Made by a program: the position numbers and the translations under genes | Origin: Archaeoglobus profundus DSM 5631 | GTDB taxonomy: Archaea; Halobacteriota; Archaeoglobi; Archaeoglobales; Archaeoglobaceae | Reading direction: 5' to 3' | DNA length: 64,000 bases | Assembly: GCF_000025285.1 (NCBI RefSeq) | Contig: NC_013741.1 | Span: forward strand, 868,001 to 932,000 | The notes under the pieces: model-generated | Database searches by the model: none | Told to the model about the DNA's origin: nothing | What the model saw: only the letters and a program-made list of their open reading frames with translations | Shown: positions 35,312 through 45,192 of the stretch, piece after piece | Position numbering within the stretch: position 1 is the first letter of the stretch | Layout: every line of letters begins with the position of its first letter

Positions 35312-36475
35312 TTACCACTTAGGATATACGAAGCTACCCTGTTCACTCACATTGTAGTTTATGTGTAGGAAGTTGTCGATATACTCTTGAAATATTTCCT
35401 TTGGATTGATGTCGCTGTATCTGTCTGGATAGAGCCATTTGGCAACTGTTACGAGAGCAACCGGGAAGGATGGAGCTGTTGCAAGATCAGCGGATATCAC
35501 GTAAACTCTACCGTTCTTTACCGCGGGCACGTTTTCGAATCCCGGTAAGTTGACTATCTCTTCGTAATCGGCTTTCATCCCGCTTATATCATCCGTTTCG
35601 TATCCACCTGCGTAGCTCCACCTTAGGATCACATCTGGTGCCCAGAGTATAACCTGCTCTGGATCGACGTCAAAGTAACCTTTTCTACCCTTCAGAACGT
35701 TGTCTCCTCCAGCCGCAACTGACAGATCGTAAAGTCCCGACCCCTCGCCGAAAGCTCTTAAGGGTTTACGGCAGGTGTAAACCTTGACCTTCTTCTCAGG
35801 GATCCTCGACTTCACAAGATTTTCATACTTCTCGAACCATTTGATGTATTTACTCGCATTCTCCTCTTTATCGAGTAGATAGCCCAACTTTTCCATCTCT
35901 TCCTTCATTGTACTACCCTTGTAGAAATCGAATCTTATTACTGTTATGTTTAAACCGAGGAGCTTAAACTTCTCCTCGAGCTTGCTCGGGTCTGGCCATC
36001 TGACGTAGGATATAACCACATCTGGATTGAGGCTTACTATGGCTTCTATATCTGGATCGAAGCACGATCCCACAGATGGTAACTCGCTCAACTCTGGGAA
36101 TTGCCTTTTGCTCTCCTTCGTATACTTACTTACTCCAACGACTTTATCCTTAGCACCTAATACGACTAACGCTTCAACGGCGTCGCTGTGCAAGGCTACT
36201 ATTCTCTTTATTGGCTTGTATATCGTTATAGTTCTGTTTGCTGAATCAACAATTGACTTCGGTTCTCCATTCCAGTGGATGTAAACGTAAGAGGCCTCTC
36301 TGATTTCATCCAAACTCAACGTTGAACTTCCGAGCATGTAATCTGTTATAATATTTGCAAGTTCGTCCTTCGTTATTCTGTTATCACCTTTAAATAAGTC
36401 CATGTAATCGTTAGCGCTTACTACTTCAATACACGAGACGAGCAATATTAGAGCGAGGAAAACAGCCGATCTCAT
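35312..36475 (-). CDS. Substrate-binding protein of the ABC importer, with N-terminal dockerin-like segment
   Basis: After a signal sequence (MRSAVFLALILLVSC..VVSA; the LVSC could be a lipobox) there is an EF-hand-like stretch DLFKGDNRITKDELANIITDY and a second helix DEIREASYVYIHW, resembling the dockerin-like modules of archaeal surface proteins. The rest is a type III periplasmic-binding fold (KPIKRIVALHSDAVEALVVL, DPDIEAIVSLNPDVVISY in parts, WAPDVILRWSY) for a metal chelate or corrinoid. The ATG at 36475 is chosen: GGAGGT precedes it, and it overlaps the upstream stop by ATGA. Confidence 0.88.
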   Translation of the reverse strand: MRSAVFLALILLVSCIEVVSANDYMDLFKGDNRITKDELANIITDYMLGSSTLSLDEIREASYVYIHWNGEPKSIVDSANRTITIYKPIKRIVALHSDAVEALVVLGAKDKVVGVSKYTKESKRQFPELSELPSVGSCFDPDIEAIVSLNPDVVISYVRWPDPSKLEEKFKLLGLNITVIRFDFYKGSTMKEEMEKLGYLLDKEENASKYIKWFEKYENLVKSRIPEKKVKVYTCRKPLRAFGEGSGLYDLSVAAGGDNVLKGRKGYFDVDPEQVILWAPDVILRWSYAGGYETDDISGMKADYEEIVNLPGFENVPAVKNGRVYVISADLATAPSFPVALVTVAKWLYPDRYSDINPKEIFQEYIDNFLHINYNVSEQGSFVYPKW

Positions 36476-37008
36476 CTCAACCACCTCCTAAGCGCGATCA
36501 AGGAGATAGGTAGTACTGCCGTTACAAACTCAAAACCAGGTGTCTGTTTTGTTGTGGCCGTTGGAGATGTAGTTGTTACGATTGTGGTTGTGAATGTTGC
36601 AGTGGTAGTTGTAATCTGCGTTGCGGTCACTTTACTCACAGAAATCGATGCCTCAAGTTTACCTTCTCCCTCATTTAGCATGTCAACCCATTTTCCGTCA
36701 AATGTAAACGTTCCTTCGCTCGATGGTGCTTTAAACGTGCATTCTACTCTCGTATCGTTTATTATAGCTAGGGACACACTGTTCCCCGAAACTTTGTATG
36801 GTGTTAAGCAGTTTACGAGCGTAAATTCTTTCGGAACGTTTAGAGCTACACCGACAACAGTTGGTAAATTTCCATCGACTTCAATGGAAATGTTGAATTT
36901 CTCGTTAGGGAGTACGACGCTTGGAGTCTTTATTTCAACTTTAAGTGCGCTCGCCGTAGACGTACAGAGAATGCATACGATTGCGATTGCAACGAACAGA
37001 TTTTTCAT
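36472..37008 (-). CDS. Secreted cohesin-like surface protein with PGF-CTERM anchor
   Basis: The 178-residue protein has a signal peptide (MKNLFVAIAIVCILCTSTASA), a single beta-sandwich domain (KVEIKTPSVVLPNEKFNISIEV onward, with LNVPKEFTLVN) resembling cohesin or related domains, a threonine-rich stalk (TTTTATFTTTIVTTTSP), then TPGFE, a hydrophobic segment and RRWLR. The last part is an archaeosortase PGF-CTERM sorting signal, so the protein is likely processed and lipid-anchored outside the cell. It is the first gene of the importer operon and may tether the dockerin-like binding protein. The cohesin assignment is tentative. Confidence 0.7.
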   Translation of the reverse strand: MKNLFVAIAIVCILCTSTASALKVEIKTPSVVLPNEKFNISIEVDGNLPTVVGVALNVPKEFTLVNCLTPYKVSGNSVSLAIINDTRVECTFKAPSSEGTFTFDGKWVDMLNEGEGKLEASISVSKVTATQITTTTATFTTTIVTTTSPTATTKQTPGFEFVTAVLPISLIALRRWLR

Positions 37009-37122
37009 AGTCTCCAGTTACATTTTATGAATATAAGTGTTATCATTAAGCTTGTTGGAAATATTAATTAAGATCAAAAAACTTAAAAATAGTATGTTAT
37101 CATCACTATTCGGTGATTTGTT

Positions 37123-37713
37123 ATGAGAAAGTCGTCACTACTAGTGGGTCTAGTAGTATGCATTGGAATAGCAGCGATAGCTGTAAACGCCTCTACGAGT
37201 GCAGAGAGTAATGACGTAGTTTTAAGCCCAGATGGAACGTTTATGTGCGCACACGCCAAAGACATAACGTTCTACAACAGGAGTGCTAAAAACTGCTGGT
37301 TCAGAATCAGTGGAGCGGACTGGATTTATTCAAATGGAACGATCGTGTTTAGAAGGGTAAGTGATATAGAAATAAATACACCAAGAGATTTGAAAGGAAC
37401 TGTTTGGATATGCACAAAAAGAGGATGGAATCCCTTAGGAGGAGAAATTGAATACTATAAAGATAGGGGATACTGTTATATAACCTCGCTAAAGTATGGA
37501 AAAGCAGAGATTCCTGCTGCAAAGCTTATTCCTGGAGAGGAATACGTTTTGATCGTTGAACTTATAGATTCCTCTTACCTCTTTAAATATGAAGACAAGC
37601 CAGGAAGAGATCATTGGATAAAGATTGACGATACCGATACGTTCGATAGAGTTGAAATATTTGGCTATGGACCGATATCGAGGGTTCCCTTCAGAATAGT
37701 AGTTGAAGAATAA
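37123..37713 (+). CDS. Secreted protein of unknown function (196 aa)
   Basis: I do not recognise the family. There is a clear signal peptide (MRKSSLLVGLVVCIGIAAIAVNA), then a beta-rich domain with four cysteines (MCAHAKD, NCWFRIS, WICTKRG, YCYITSL) that could form two disulfides outside the cell. There is no membrane anchor or sorting signal at the C-terminus (VPFRIVVEE). It is divergent from the importer operon and shares the 37009-37122 promoter region with it, which suggests common control. Confidence 0.7.
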   Translation: MRKSSLLVGLVVCIGIAAIAVNASTSAESNDVVLSPDGTFMCAHAKDITFYNRSAKNCWFRISGADWIYSNGTIVFRRVSDIEINTPRDLKGTVWICTKRGWNPLGGEIEYYKDRGYCYITSLKYGKAEIPAAKLIPGEEYVLIVELIDSSYLFKYEDKPGRDHWIKIDDTDTFDRVEIFGYGPISRVPFRIVVEE

Positions 37714-37740
37714 TTTTTATTTTTTAATAAATTTTTAAAA
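37713..37740. terminator. A/T-rich bidirectional terminator
   Basis: Between two convergent stops lies an almost pure A/T stretch with runs of five and six T on the plus strand (TTTTTATTTTTTAATAAA) and matching T runs on the minus strand, suitable for ending transcripts from both sides. Confidence 0.5.
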
Positions 37741-38662
37741 ATAATAGCAGAACTACAACTCTCGTCACCATCATAAGCGAGAGACTTATCAAACCTCTAA
37801 GCAGTCCAAGCCTTAACCCGAATATCGATATCCACTGAGGAAAGTAAAACCTGATATAGAGTATAGGTAACATGAACACACTGCCTAGGAGTAAAGAGAT
37901 TATTGCATCTTTCTCACATATCGCACCGCTCTGCAACAGTGACCCAAACATCGAAAAACCCACAATAGGAGATGCAATGTATGTTGCAATGGCTGGAATT
38001 GCAATTGATGGCAAATTCAACGCTTTTGCAATCGGAAGCAGAAGTGTTTCAGTCCTATCGATCAAACCGACACTCATCAGTGTGAATGTGCAAAACGTAA
38101 CGACAACAAATACAACCCCTATCCTTTTGAACTTTTTAAGTGTCTTTCTTAAAGCTAATTTGAACGAGAAGTCCTTGCAATCGATTACCATTTCAACAGC
38201 AACACTTCTGCCATCTAAGATTAGCCTACCGCAGACGATTACAAATATCAATAAAGCGGCTGTTCCCAGCCACAATGTCGCCACGTATATACCCCCAACG
38301 TAAAGACCCAACATTGGCATGATAACCGGTAGATGATACGTGAATGTCTCCTTGAGTGGTACGACTGTCGAGTTAAGTATTGAAGAAAGCAAGACCTCTC
38401 TATCCTTCAAAACTCCTTCCTCCCTTAAGTCCTGGAGCATGGCGTTCGATGCCGTTGGTGAACCTATGGCTGTTACGAAGGCAATACCACAAACATCTGG
38501 AAGGTTCGCGAGCTTTGTGAGCGGTTTTCCAATTTTTTCGAGCCTTTTCAGCAGACCAAATCCTAGCAGAACTTCGGAAGCCAGCATACCAAAGAATATG
38601 ATCGGCAGTACACGTAATGTGAAGCTGAGAGTGCTGAGAAGTACGTCGTAAAGTTTGAACAT
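37724..38662 (-). CDS. GATE-domain (nucleoside-recognition-like) membrane protein
   Basis: The 312-residue integral membrane protein has ~8 hydrophobic segments in two halves, each with a GATE/nucleoside-recognition signature (AIGSPTASNAMLQDL after helix 3; ASPIVGFSMFGSLLQSG in the second half). Family members include transporters of unknown substrates that often occur near metal-cofactor genes. Its place between a metal-chelate importer and cobN suggests transport linked to cobalt or a tetrapyrrole; this is inference. A T-rich, two-way terminator (37713-37740) separates it from the convergent secreted-protein gene. Confidence 0.8.
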   Translation of the reverse strand: MFKLYDVLLSTLSFTLRVLPIIFFGMLASEVLLGFGLLKRLEKIGKPLTKLANLPDVCGIAFVTAIGSPTASNAMLQDLREEGVLKDREVLLSSILNSTVVPLKETFTYHLPVIMPMLGLYVGGIYVATLWLGTAALLIFVIVCGRLILDGRSVAVEMVIDCKDFSFKLALRKTLKKFKRIGVVFVVVTFCTFTLMSVGLIDRTETLLLPIAKALNLPSIAIPAIATYIASPIVGFSMFGSLLQSGAICEKDAIISLLLGSVFMLPILYIRFYFPQWISIFGLRLGLLRGLISLSLMMVTRVVVLLLFLKIY

Positions 38663-38943
38663 ATCAGACTATTGAGCTACTTGCTCTTAACAATTCCGAA
38701 AAAGTCTTAAAATAGTATCATGACCACCATTTGTATTAGTTGGACTAGTCATGTGAACTAGATAAAGTAGCCTTGGTTTCTGAAAAACCCATTAAGATGA
38801 CACGTTACCAGTAGCATGTTGAGTAACACCATTTCTCCGTATATTAATGATAATTATCCGCAAAGTATAATTGTTCTCTCAAAAAGAGTTATAAGTGGTA
38901 ATACCGCAATAGCTATAGGCGTACAGAGCTATGGGGTGATTAC

Positions 38944-41900
38944 ATGATCTGCTTAGTACTGGGATACGGTGCAAGGCCTCTGGCTACACTTAGGAGGATT
39001 TTGAGAGAGGAGAAAATCGATGGTGTCGTTTTAACAGATCAGAACTGTGAGAAAGAGCTAGAAAAGATTCTTAACTCGAAAGTTATTTTCATCTACGCTC
39101 ACGAACTTCCTGATTCTGTTGTCAAAAGTTTAAAGGACTGTAATGCCAAGATAATCTCAGCGGGAGGTTCGGAAGATCTGACAAACGTTCCTTTAAACAT
39201 TTATGTTAAAGCCAAATCGTATTATATTATCGGCGGAGAACACAATCTGAGAAACTTAGTCAGATTTTTAGCCAGTTTGGCTGGAGATTTAAGAGATTAC
39301 GGAGAACCTCAGGATGTTCCAGTACATGGTATATACCATCCGAGATTGGGCTTTTTCGATAGTTTGGAGGATTATCTGAATTCATACGATAAAAGACCAT
39401 TGATAGGTTTACTCTTTTGGAGGAGTTCTTGGCTCTATGGAGATACGAAGCATGTTGAAGAGATCGTGAACGCTTTTGAGAAAGAGGGGTTCGGAGTAAT
39501 CCCCGTATTTGTCCTTCCGAAGGATTTGACAACTGGAATAGGTAAGGATATAGATGAAAGTGTTGAAAGATTTTTCACAAAAGATGGACAGGTTGTTGTT
39601 GATGCTGTCGTCAGTTTAATCTCTTTCGGAATCGAATATCTCAGAAAGTTGGAAAAGCTTGGTGTTCCAATATTCTCGCCAATATGCTCATACTATCAAT
39701 CCGTTGGGGATTGGAAAGAAAGCAATGGCGTCGATTACATGACACAGGTTTACAGTGTAATAATTCCAGAGGTTTCAGGGGCAATTGAGCCACTTTTTGT
39801 AGCTGGATCGAGGAATGTTGAGGGGTTTAAGATTATCGAGCCTTATCCAGAGCACGTGGATTACTTGGTTAAGAGGGTTAAAAGATGGGTCGAGTTAAGG
39901 AGGAAGCCCAAGAAAGATGTAAGGATAGCAATAATTTTGATAAATCCACCATGCAAGGGCTTAGAGGCTAACATTGCTGTTGGAATGGGGCTGGATGTTC
40001 CAGAAAGCATTGTGAGGCTTTTACACAGGCTTAAGGAGGAGGGTTACACTGTCGATGGTGTTCCGAAGAGTGGGGAAGAATTGATAAGGCTAATTTTGGA
40101 GAGAAAGGCGATAAGTGAGTTCAGGTGGACATCCGTTGAGGACATAGTCAGATGTGGAGGTGCTATAGATTTCGTAAGCTTGGATGATTACTTGGAATGG
40201 TTCAACGAGCTTCCGGAGGATTTGAGAAATAAGATGATCAAAGATTGGGGTAAGCCTGAAGATGTTCTGGCTGGAAGAGTTGATAAAGCCCTTGTTGGAA
40301 TGGTCTACAACGGCAAGTTCGTGATTCCGGGAATTAAGTTTGGAAACGTCTTCATAACGCCTCAGCCGAAGTTTGGGTGTGCCGGTGCAAGATGCGATGG
40401 AAGAATCTGTAGAATTCTGCACGATCCAACCATAGTTCCTCCACATCAGTGGTGGGCGGTCTATAGGTGGATAGCGAGAAAGTTCAAGGCTGACGTGATA
40501 ATTCACTTCGGAACTCACGGCTACCTTGAGTTCAGACCGGGAAAAGGTGTAGGACTGTCTCCCTCATGCGTTCCAGAAGCGAGCTTAGATGACATTCCTC
40601 ACCTCTACGTCTACGTTGTATCGAACCCAATGGAGGGTGTCATAGCGAAGAGGAGAGGCTACGCAACTCTGGTTGATCATATATACCCGCCGATGGCGAT
40701 GGCCGAAGTTTTGGATGAGCTGGATTCACTTTTGAATCAGTATGCAAGGTCAAAGAATTTGGGAGAAAATGCGAGGAGGAGAAAGTTGTATGAGGAGATA
40801 CTCAAGAAGGCTGAAGAGTGTAAGATAAGGATAAGGAATCCGGAGAACGAGGATGAGACGATAGAGGAAATTCACCGCTACGTTGATCTGATGAGGGGGT
40901 CGCAGATAAACCTTGGACTCCACGTATTTGGCAATCCACCAAGGGATGCAAAAAGACTGGCTGAGTATATCGTTACCGCGATGGCTTACGATTCTCATTA
41001 TTCACCTTCTATAAGGAGGGTAGTTGCTGAGGCTATTGGGCTGAACTACGACGAAATCAAGAGAAACCCTATGGGTGTTACAAACGGTTACACAAACAGG
41101 GAACTGTTGGAGATTATTCACAAGCTTTCAGTTGGTACACTTAAGAGGCTCTTAAATGGGGAAGGTTACGATGTCATCTACGAAGAGATCGGAAAAATTG
41201 GATTCAAAGTCGTTGACGAGCTTAAATTGAGAAAAGTATTTGAGAAGGCTTTAGAGGTTGCGAAGAAAATTGTAGAATGCAAGAGAGAATACGAAGGATT
41301 TTTGAAGGGTTTGAGGGGTGAATACGTTGAACCGGGACCGTCTGGAGCTATAACGAGGGGTAAATTTGAGATACTTCCAACTGGAAGAAATTTCTACGCT
41401 GTAGACCCAAGGTCTTTACCAACAAAGTCCGCTTGGTATGTAGGCGTTGAAACCGCCGAGAAGTTGCTTGAAGAGTTCAAGAGGAAGCATGGTAGGTATC
41501 CTGAGAGTGTCGGGCAGATTTTGTGGAGTATCGATGCTTACAAGGCTGATGGAGAGCAGATAGCTCAAATCCTTTACCTCTTAGGGGTTAAACCAATTTG
41601 GAAGGGTGATCGTGTCGTGGGTCTTGAGGTCATACCGCTTGAAAAGCTTGGAAGGCCTCGAATAGATGTTCTGGTCAGGATAAGCGGGATTGTTAGGGAT
41701 ACTCTGCCAAACTACATCCATTTAATAGATGAGGCTATTGAAAAGGTCGTTACTCTTGATGAACCTATCGAAATGAACTACGTGAGGAAGCACTATATTG
41801 AGCACATCAAGAAATTGGTTGAGATGGGTAGAAGCTTTGAAGAGGCGAGGAAATTTGCGAGATTCAGAGTATTTGGTGCTCCACCCGGAGCTTATGGAGC

Positions 41901-42696
41901 GGGAGTGAATTTGGCTGTTGAATCTTCTGGATGGAAGGCTGATGAAGATTTAGCAAAAGTTTGGGTTCAGTGGGGCGGTTACGCCTACAGCAGAGAGGAT
42001 TTTGGAGTTGAGGCTCACGAATCGCTGATACTAAACTTGAAGGAGGTTGATGTGATCAGCAGAAATCACGTTAGCGATGAGCACGATTTAACGAACTGCT
42101 GTTGCTACTTTGCATACCACGGTGGTTTCAAGAATGCTGTAGATGCTTTGACTGGGAAGAATGTAGACATAGTCCAAGTGGATACAAGGGATTTGAGCGA
42201 TACGAAGGTTGTGAATGTTAAGGTTGAGATTGAGAGGGTTGTGAGGACAAAACTACTCAACGATATGTGGATTGAGGAGATGAAGAAGCACGGTTACAGA
42301 GGGGCGAGCGAGTTCTCGAAGAAGATTTTACATCTGTACGGCTGGGAAGCTACAACCAATCTCGTTGAAGATTGGATATTCGATGAGATTGCTGAGAAAT
42401 ACGTTTTGGATGAAGAGATGAGAAGGTGGTTTGAGAAAAACAACGTTTATGCACTTGAGGAGATTGCGAGGAGGTTAATAGAAGCTTACGAGAGAGGGTT
42501 ATGGAAGACGAGTGAAGATTTGATCGAAAGGCTTAGAGAGGTTTACTCCGAGATCGAGGGAATTCTTGAAGAGAATATAGGTGAGGGAGACATACAGGGT
42601 GGAGTAATCGAAATTTATACTGCAGAGGATGATGAGCACTGGATGGAGAAGCTTGAGGAGGTTGATAGGCTATGGAGGCTCGCGAAAAGCGCTTGA
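38944..42696 (+). CDS. cobN: Cobaltochelatase CobN / magnesium-chelatase H-type subunit
   Basis: The 1250-residue protein is the porphyrin/corrin-binding large subunit of a class I chelatase. Recognisable blocks include [64 protein letters not shown] and [10 protein letters not shown]. With an ATPase partner it inserts cobalt into hydrogenobyrinate diamide, or in other lineages magnesium or nickel into related rings. The partner is encoded next, overlapping by 25 bases. GAGTTATAAGTGG at 38885-38897 is a probable TATA box, and a small inverted repeat (38909-38932) lies between it and the GGGGTGAT ribosome-binding site. Confidence 0.95.
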   Translation: MICLVLGYGARPLATLRRILREEKIDGVVLTDQNCEKELEKILNSKVIFIYAHELPDSVVKSLKDCNAKIISAGGSEDLTNVPLNIYVKAKSYYIIGGEHNLRNLVRFLASLAGDLRDYGEPQDVPVHGIYHPRLGFFDSLEDYLNSYDKRPLIGLLFWRSSWLYGDTKHVEEIVNAFEKEGFGVIPVFVLPKDLTTGIGKDIDESVERFFTKDGQVVVDAVVSLISFGIEYLRKLEKLGVPIFSPICSYYQSVGDWKESNGVDYMTQVYSVIIPEVSGAIEPLFVAGSRNVEGFKIIEPYPEHVDYLVKRVKRWVELRRKPKKDVRIAIILINPPCKGLEANIAVGMGLDVPESIVRLLHRLKEEGYTVDGVPKSGEELIRLILERKAISEFRWTSVEDIVRCGGAIDFVSLDDYLEWFNELPEDLRNKMIKDWGKPEDVLAGRVDKALVGMVYNGKFVIPGIKFGNVFITPQPKFGCAGARCDGRICRILHDPTIVPPHQWWAVYRWIARKFKADVIIHFGTHGYLEFRPGKGVGLSPSCVPEASLDDIPHLYVYVVSNPMEGVIAKRRGYATLVDHIYPPMAMAEVLDELDSLLNQYARSKNLGENARRRKLYEEILKKAEECKIRIRNPENEDETIEEIHRYVDLMRGSQINLGLHVFGNPPRDAKRLAEYIVTAMAYDSHYSPSIRRVVAEAIGLNYDEIKRNPMGVTNGYTNRELLEIIHKLSVGTLKRLLNGEGYDVIYEEIGKIGFKVVDELKLRKVFEKALEVAKKIVECKREYEGFLKGLRGEYVEPGPSGAITRGKFEILPTGRNFYAVDPRSLPTKSAWYVGVETAEKLLEEFKRKHGRYPESVGQILWSIDAYKADGEQIAQILYLLGVKPIWKGDRVVGLEVIPLEKLGRPRIDVLVRISGIVRDTLPNYIHLIDEAIEKVVTLDEPIEMNYVRKHYIEHIKKLVEMGRSFEEARKFARFRVFGAPPGAYGAGVNLAVESSGWKADEDLAKVWVQWGGYAYSREDFGVEAHESLILNLKEVDVISRNHVSDEHDLTNCCCYFAYHGGFKNAVDALTGKNVDIVQVDTRDLSDTKVVNVKVEIERVVRTKLLNDMWIEEMKKHGYRGASEFSKKILHLYGWEATTNLVEDWIFDEIAEKYVLDEEMRRWFEKNNVYALEEIARRLIEAYERGLWKTSEDLIERLREVYSEIEGILEENIGEGDIQGGVIEIYTAEDDEHWMEKLEEVDRLWRLAKSA

Positions 42697-44579
42697 TCTT
42701 TCCATTTTCGGCAATAGTGGGGCAGGAGAACGCTAAGTTAGCTCTGCTTTGTGTGGCAGTCAACCCGTTAATAGGCGGAGTATTACTTAAGGGCGATAAA
42801 GGAACTGGAAAATCAACGATGGTTAGAGCTTTAGCGAACGTTTTGCCAGACATCGAAGTTGTAGCGGATTGTCCATTCAACTGCAACCCCTCAAACCCTT
42901 TAGAGATGTGCGACAGCTGTTATAAGAGATACGAGAACGGCGAGGATTTGCCAGTGGCAAGAAGGAAAATGAGGGTTGTAGACTTACCCTTAAGTGTAAC
43001 AATAGATAGGTTGGTTGGAACTGTGGATGTTGAAAGGTTTCTGAAGGAGGGAGTTAAGGCGTTACAGCCCGGAATACTCGCTGAGGCTAACAGAAACATC
43101 CTATACATCGACGAGGTGAACCTGCTCGATGACTACATAGCGGATTCGCTTTTAGATTCAGCCGCGATGGGATGGAACGTTATAGAGAGGGAGGGTATTT
43201 CGTTTAAGCATCCAGCCCGCTTTATTTTAGTTGGATCGATGAATCCGGAGGAAGGTGAACTAAGACCGCAAATTTTAGACAGATTTGGACTGTGCGTTGA
43301 GGTAAGTGCTCCAATGAATCCCGAAGATAGAATAGAGATCGTTAGGAGAGTTGAGAAGTTTCATGAGGATCCTATAGGATTCTACAGGAAGTTCGAGAAC
43401 AAGGAGAAGGAGCTAACTGAAAAGATTGTCAAGGCGAAGGAGATACTGCCAAAAGTCGAGATAAGCGAAGATCTTCTAAAGCTCTTAGCCGAGACTGTCA
43501 TAAAATTGGGTATAAAAACAAACAGGGCTGAGATAGCTACGATAAAAACTGCCAAAGCCATAGCCGCGCTAAATGGAAGGAGAAGGGTTACACTTGATGA
43601 CTTGGAGAAAGCAATGGAGTTGGCATTACCACACAGACTTAAGGACAAACCCTTTCAAAAGCCTCAACCCCTAAAGCTGAAGCAGGACGAAAATGATAGA
43701 AAAGAGAAGAACAAAAATCAGAATGAACAAGGACACGAGCACAAGCATAGCCATAAACATGAAGACAAGGGCAGTGGAAATAGAGGACAAGGAGGTGAGC
43801 AAAACTTTCGTTCGAGCGAAGTAGATATCCCAAGAATGGAAAATGCTAGCTTGAAGGATGATCTCAATAGCTATCTATCATCGAGGGATTCGAGCGTTAC
43901 GGTGATAAACTTCCCGAAGGGAGTTCCAGTTTCCTACGTACCACCTAAGGATGAGATTAGAGATGTAGACTTTTACAGCTCTATAGTTTGGGCTGTTATG
44001 AGTGGTAAGACACCTCCCATAAGAGTAGATTCGAGCGACATTCGTGTGAGAGTTAGGAAGTCGAAGGCTCCGACTCTTTGGGTTCTTGTGTTGGACTCGA
44101 GTGGTAGTATGGCTATTCAGAAGAGGATAAGCGTTGCAAAGGGGATTGCTGAAAAGCTCGTTGAGAAAGGATACGTTAAGAAATCTAAGATGGCTTTAAT
44201 AGTTGCTAAGGGTAATCGTGCTGAGATCGTCGTTCCTCCAACTAAGAATTACTTGAAAGTTATCGAAAGTATCGAGAACGTTCCAACTGGTGGTAGAACT
44301 CCTTTAAGTTCGGCCCTCTACAACCTGTTATTGCTGGCTAAAAGGGAGAGAATGAAGGAAAAGACGTTGAAGGTTAGGGCCTTTCTTATAACAGATGGAA
44401 AGGCAAACGTTCCGTTACTTGGCAAGAGAATTAAAGATGAAATAATCGAGCTTGCAAGTAGGCTTAAAAAGTGTGATATAGAATTGAACGTTTACGATAC
44501 GAGGTTTGCAGGAGAAATAGGTCTTTCATTCATTCCAATTTTGAAAGACGTGGCGAATGCAAGGGTTTACAAGGTTTAA
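42672..44579 (+). CDS. Chelatase ATPase, fused ChlI/BchI (AAA+) and ChlD/BchD (von Willebrand A) subunits
   Basis: Residues ~10-330 form the AAA+ motor (Walker [10 protein letters not shown] at 41-49; Walker [12 protein letters not shown]; sensor [21 protein letters not shown] in two parts). A charged His-rich linker follows at ~350-370 ([12 protein letters not shown]), which may hold cobalt, nickel or zinc. Residues ~470-635 are a von Willebrand factor A domain with MIDAS DSSGS. In bacteria I and D are separate proteins; the fusion is usual in archaea and cyanobacterial relatives. It drives metal insertion by the CobN-like subunit encoded just upstream. Confidence 0.93.
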   Translation: MEAREKRLIFPFSAIVGQENAKLALLCVAVNPLIGGVLLKGDKGTGKSTMVRALANVLPDIEVVADCPFNCNPSNPLEMCDSCYKRYENGEDLPVARRKMRVVDLPLSVTIDRLVGTVDVERFLKEGVKALQPGILAEANRNILYIDEVNLLDDYIADSLLDSAAMGWNVIEREGISFKHPARFILVGSMNPEEGELRPQILDRFGLCVEVSAPMNPEDRIEIVRRVEKFHEDPIGFYRKFENKEKELTEKIVKAKEILPKVEISEDLLKLLAETVIKLGIKTNRAEIATIKTAKAIAALNGRRRVTLDDLEKAMELALPHRLKDKPFQKPQPLKLKQDENDRKEKNKNQNEQGHEHKHSHKHEDKGSGNRGQGGEQNFRSSEVDIPRMENASLKDDLNSYLSSRDSSVTVINFPKGVPVSYVPPKDEIRDVDFYSSIVWAVMSGKTPPIRVDSSDIRVRVRKSKAPTLWVLVLDSSGSMAIQKRISVAKGIAEKLVEKGYVKKSKMALIVAKGNRAEIVVPPTKNYLKVIESIENVPTGGRTPLSSALYNLLLLAKRERMKEKTLKVRAFLITDGKANVPLLGKRIKDEIIELASRLKKCDIELNVYDTRFAGEIGLSFIPILKDVANARVYKV

Positions 44580-44996
44580 CTATCTCTTTAATAGCAACAG
44601 TGCAAAGTAGAAGATCGTGAACAGGAAAACAAAAGCTAGGATGAATGCTATACAAACGTTAACAGTTGCTGTATGGCCTTTTTGCAATACTGGGTAAGTT
44701 GTTGATATCGATGCACTCAAATCTGAAGCTTTCTTTGAAAGCGATACCAATACGTAGGAGAGCAAGGCAGAAGATACAAGAGATGTAAACAGTCTAACGA
44801 AATTCTTACCCTTCCCCGTCAGAGAGTAGTAAACGAACTTGTTTCCGTTTTGAACTTTCTTAACCAAACCCTTTCCACTAAGCTTGGATAGATGGTAGAG
44901 TAGGGATGGTTTTGTAACTCCTACCTCTCTCGAAAGCTCTGATAGTGTTTTATTCCTCTCCTGAAGAGCCTTCAGAATTCTTAGGGCGGTGTTCAT
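44580..44996 (-). CDS. Membrane-bound winged-helix transcriptional regulator
   Basis: Residues 1-~65 form an ArsR/MarR-type winged helix (TLSELSREVGVTKPSLLYHLSKLSGKGLV then GNKFVYYSLTGKG). Two hydrophobic segments follow (FTSLVSSALLSYVLVSL and VNVCIAFILAFVFLFTIFYF). It looks like a DNA-binding domain tied to the membrane, of a type common in Archaeoglobus and methanogens. The ATG at 44996 is chosen. Its 5' end lies within the upstream small membrane-protein gene, and its stop directly abuts the convergent chelatase gene. Confidence 0.8.
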   Translation of the reverse strand: MNTALRILKALQERNKTLSELSREVGVTKPSLLYHLSKLSGKGLVKKVQNGNKFVYYSLTGKGKNFVRLFTSLVSSALLSYVLVSLSKKASDLSASISTTYPVLQKGHTATVNVCIAFILAFVFLFTIFYFALLLLKR

Positions 44997-45192
44997 TCTC
45001 AAGCAACAGCTTTAGCACGTAGATTGCAAGGATCACAACGGCTAGATTCATTAGAGCTTTGTAGATCGGTGCATATTTGTAGCCGATGAAAATATCTATT
45101 ATTGCATTCAGAGAGAGGTATAAGCCGAATACGGCAACTGCTAAGACTATTATCGTCAGAACTATCAGAGCCTTCCTAACCGTTTCAAGCAT
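44950..45192 (-). CDS. Small membrane protein (80 aa)
   Basis: This protein of unknown family has two predicted membrane helices (ALIVLTIIVLAVAVFGLYL and ALMNLAVVILAIYVLKLLL) and a short polar tail (ENEHRPKNSEGSSGEE). It overlaps the upstream surface-protein gene by 28 bases and the downstream regulator gene by 47 bases, so all three are probably made from one transcript. It could link the outside protein to the membrane regulator; this is inference from position only. Confidence 0.65.
   Translation of the reverse strand: MLETVRKALIVLTIIVLAVAVFGLYLSLNAIIDIFIGYKYAPIYKALMNLAVVILAIYVLKLLLENEHRPKNSEGSSGEE

Noticed and set aside
36554-37030. A 158-codon valine-rich plus-strand open frame
   Set aside because: It is antisense to the threonine-rich stalk of the secreted protein, which has a signal peptide and sorting motif.
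38663-38943. A cobalamin riboswitch upstream of cobN
   Set aside because: I see no B12-box-like conserved core; only a short inverted repeat near the ribosome-binding site is present.
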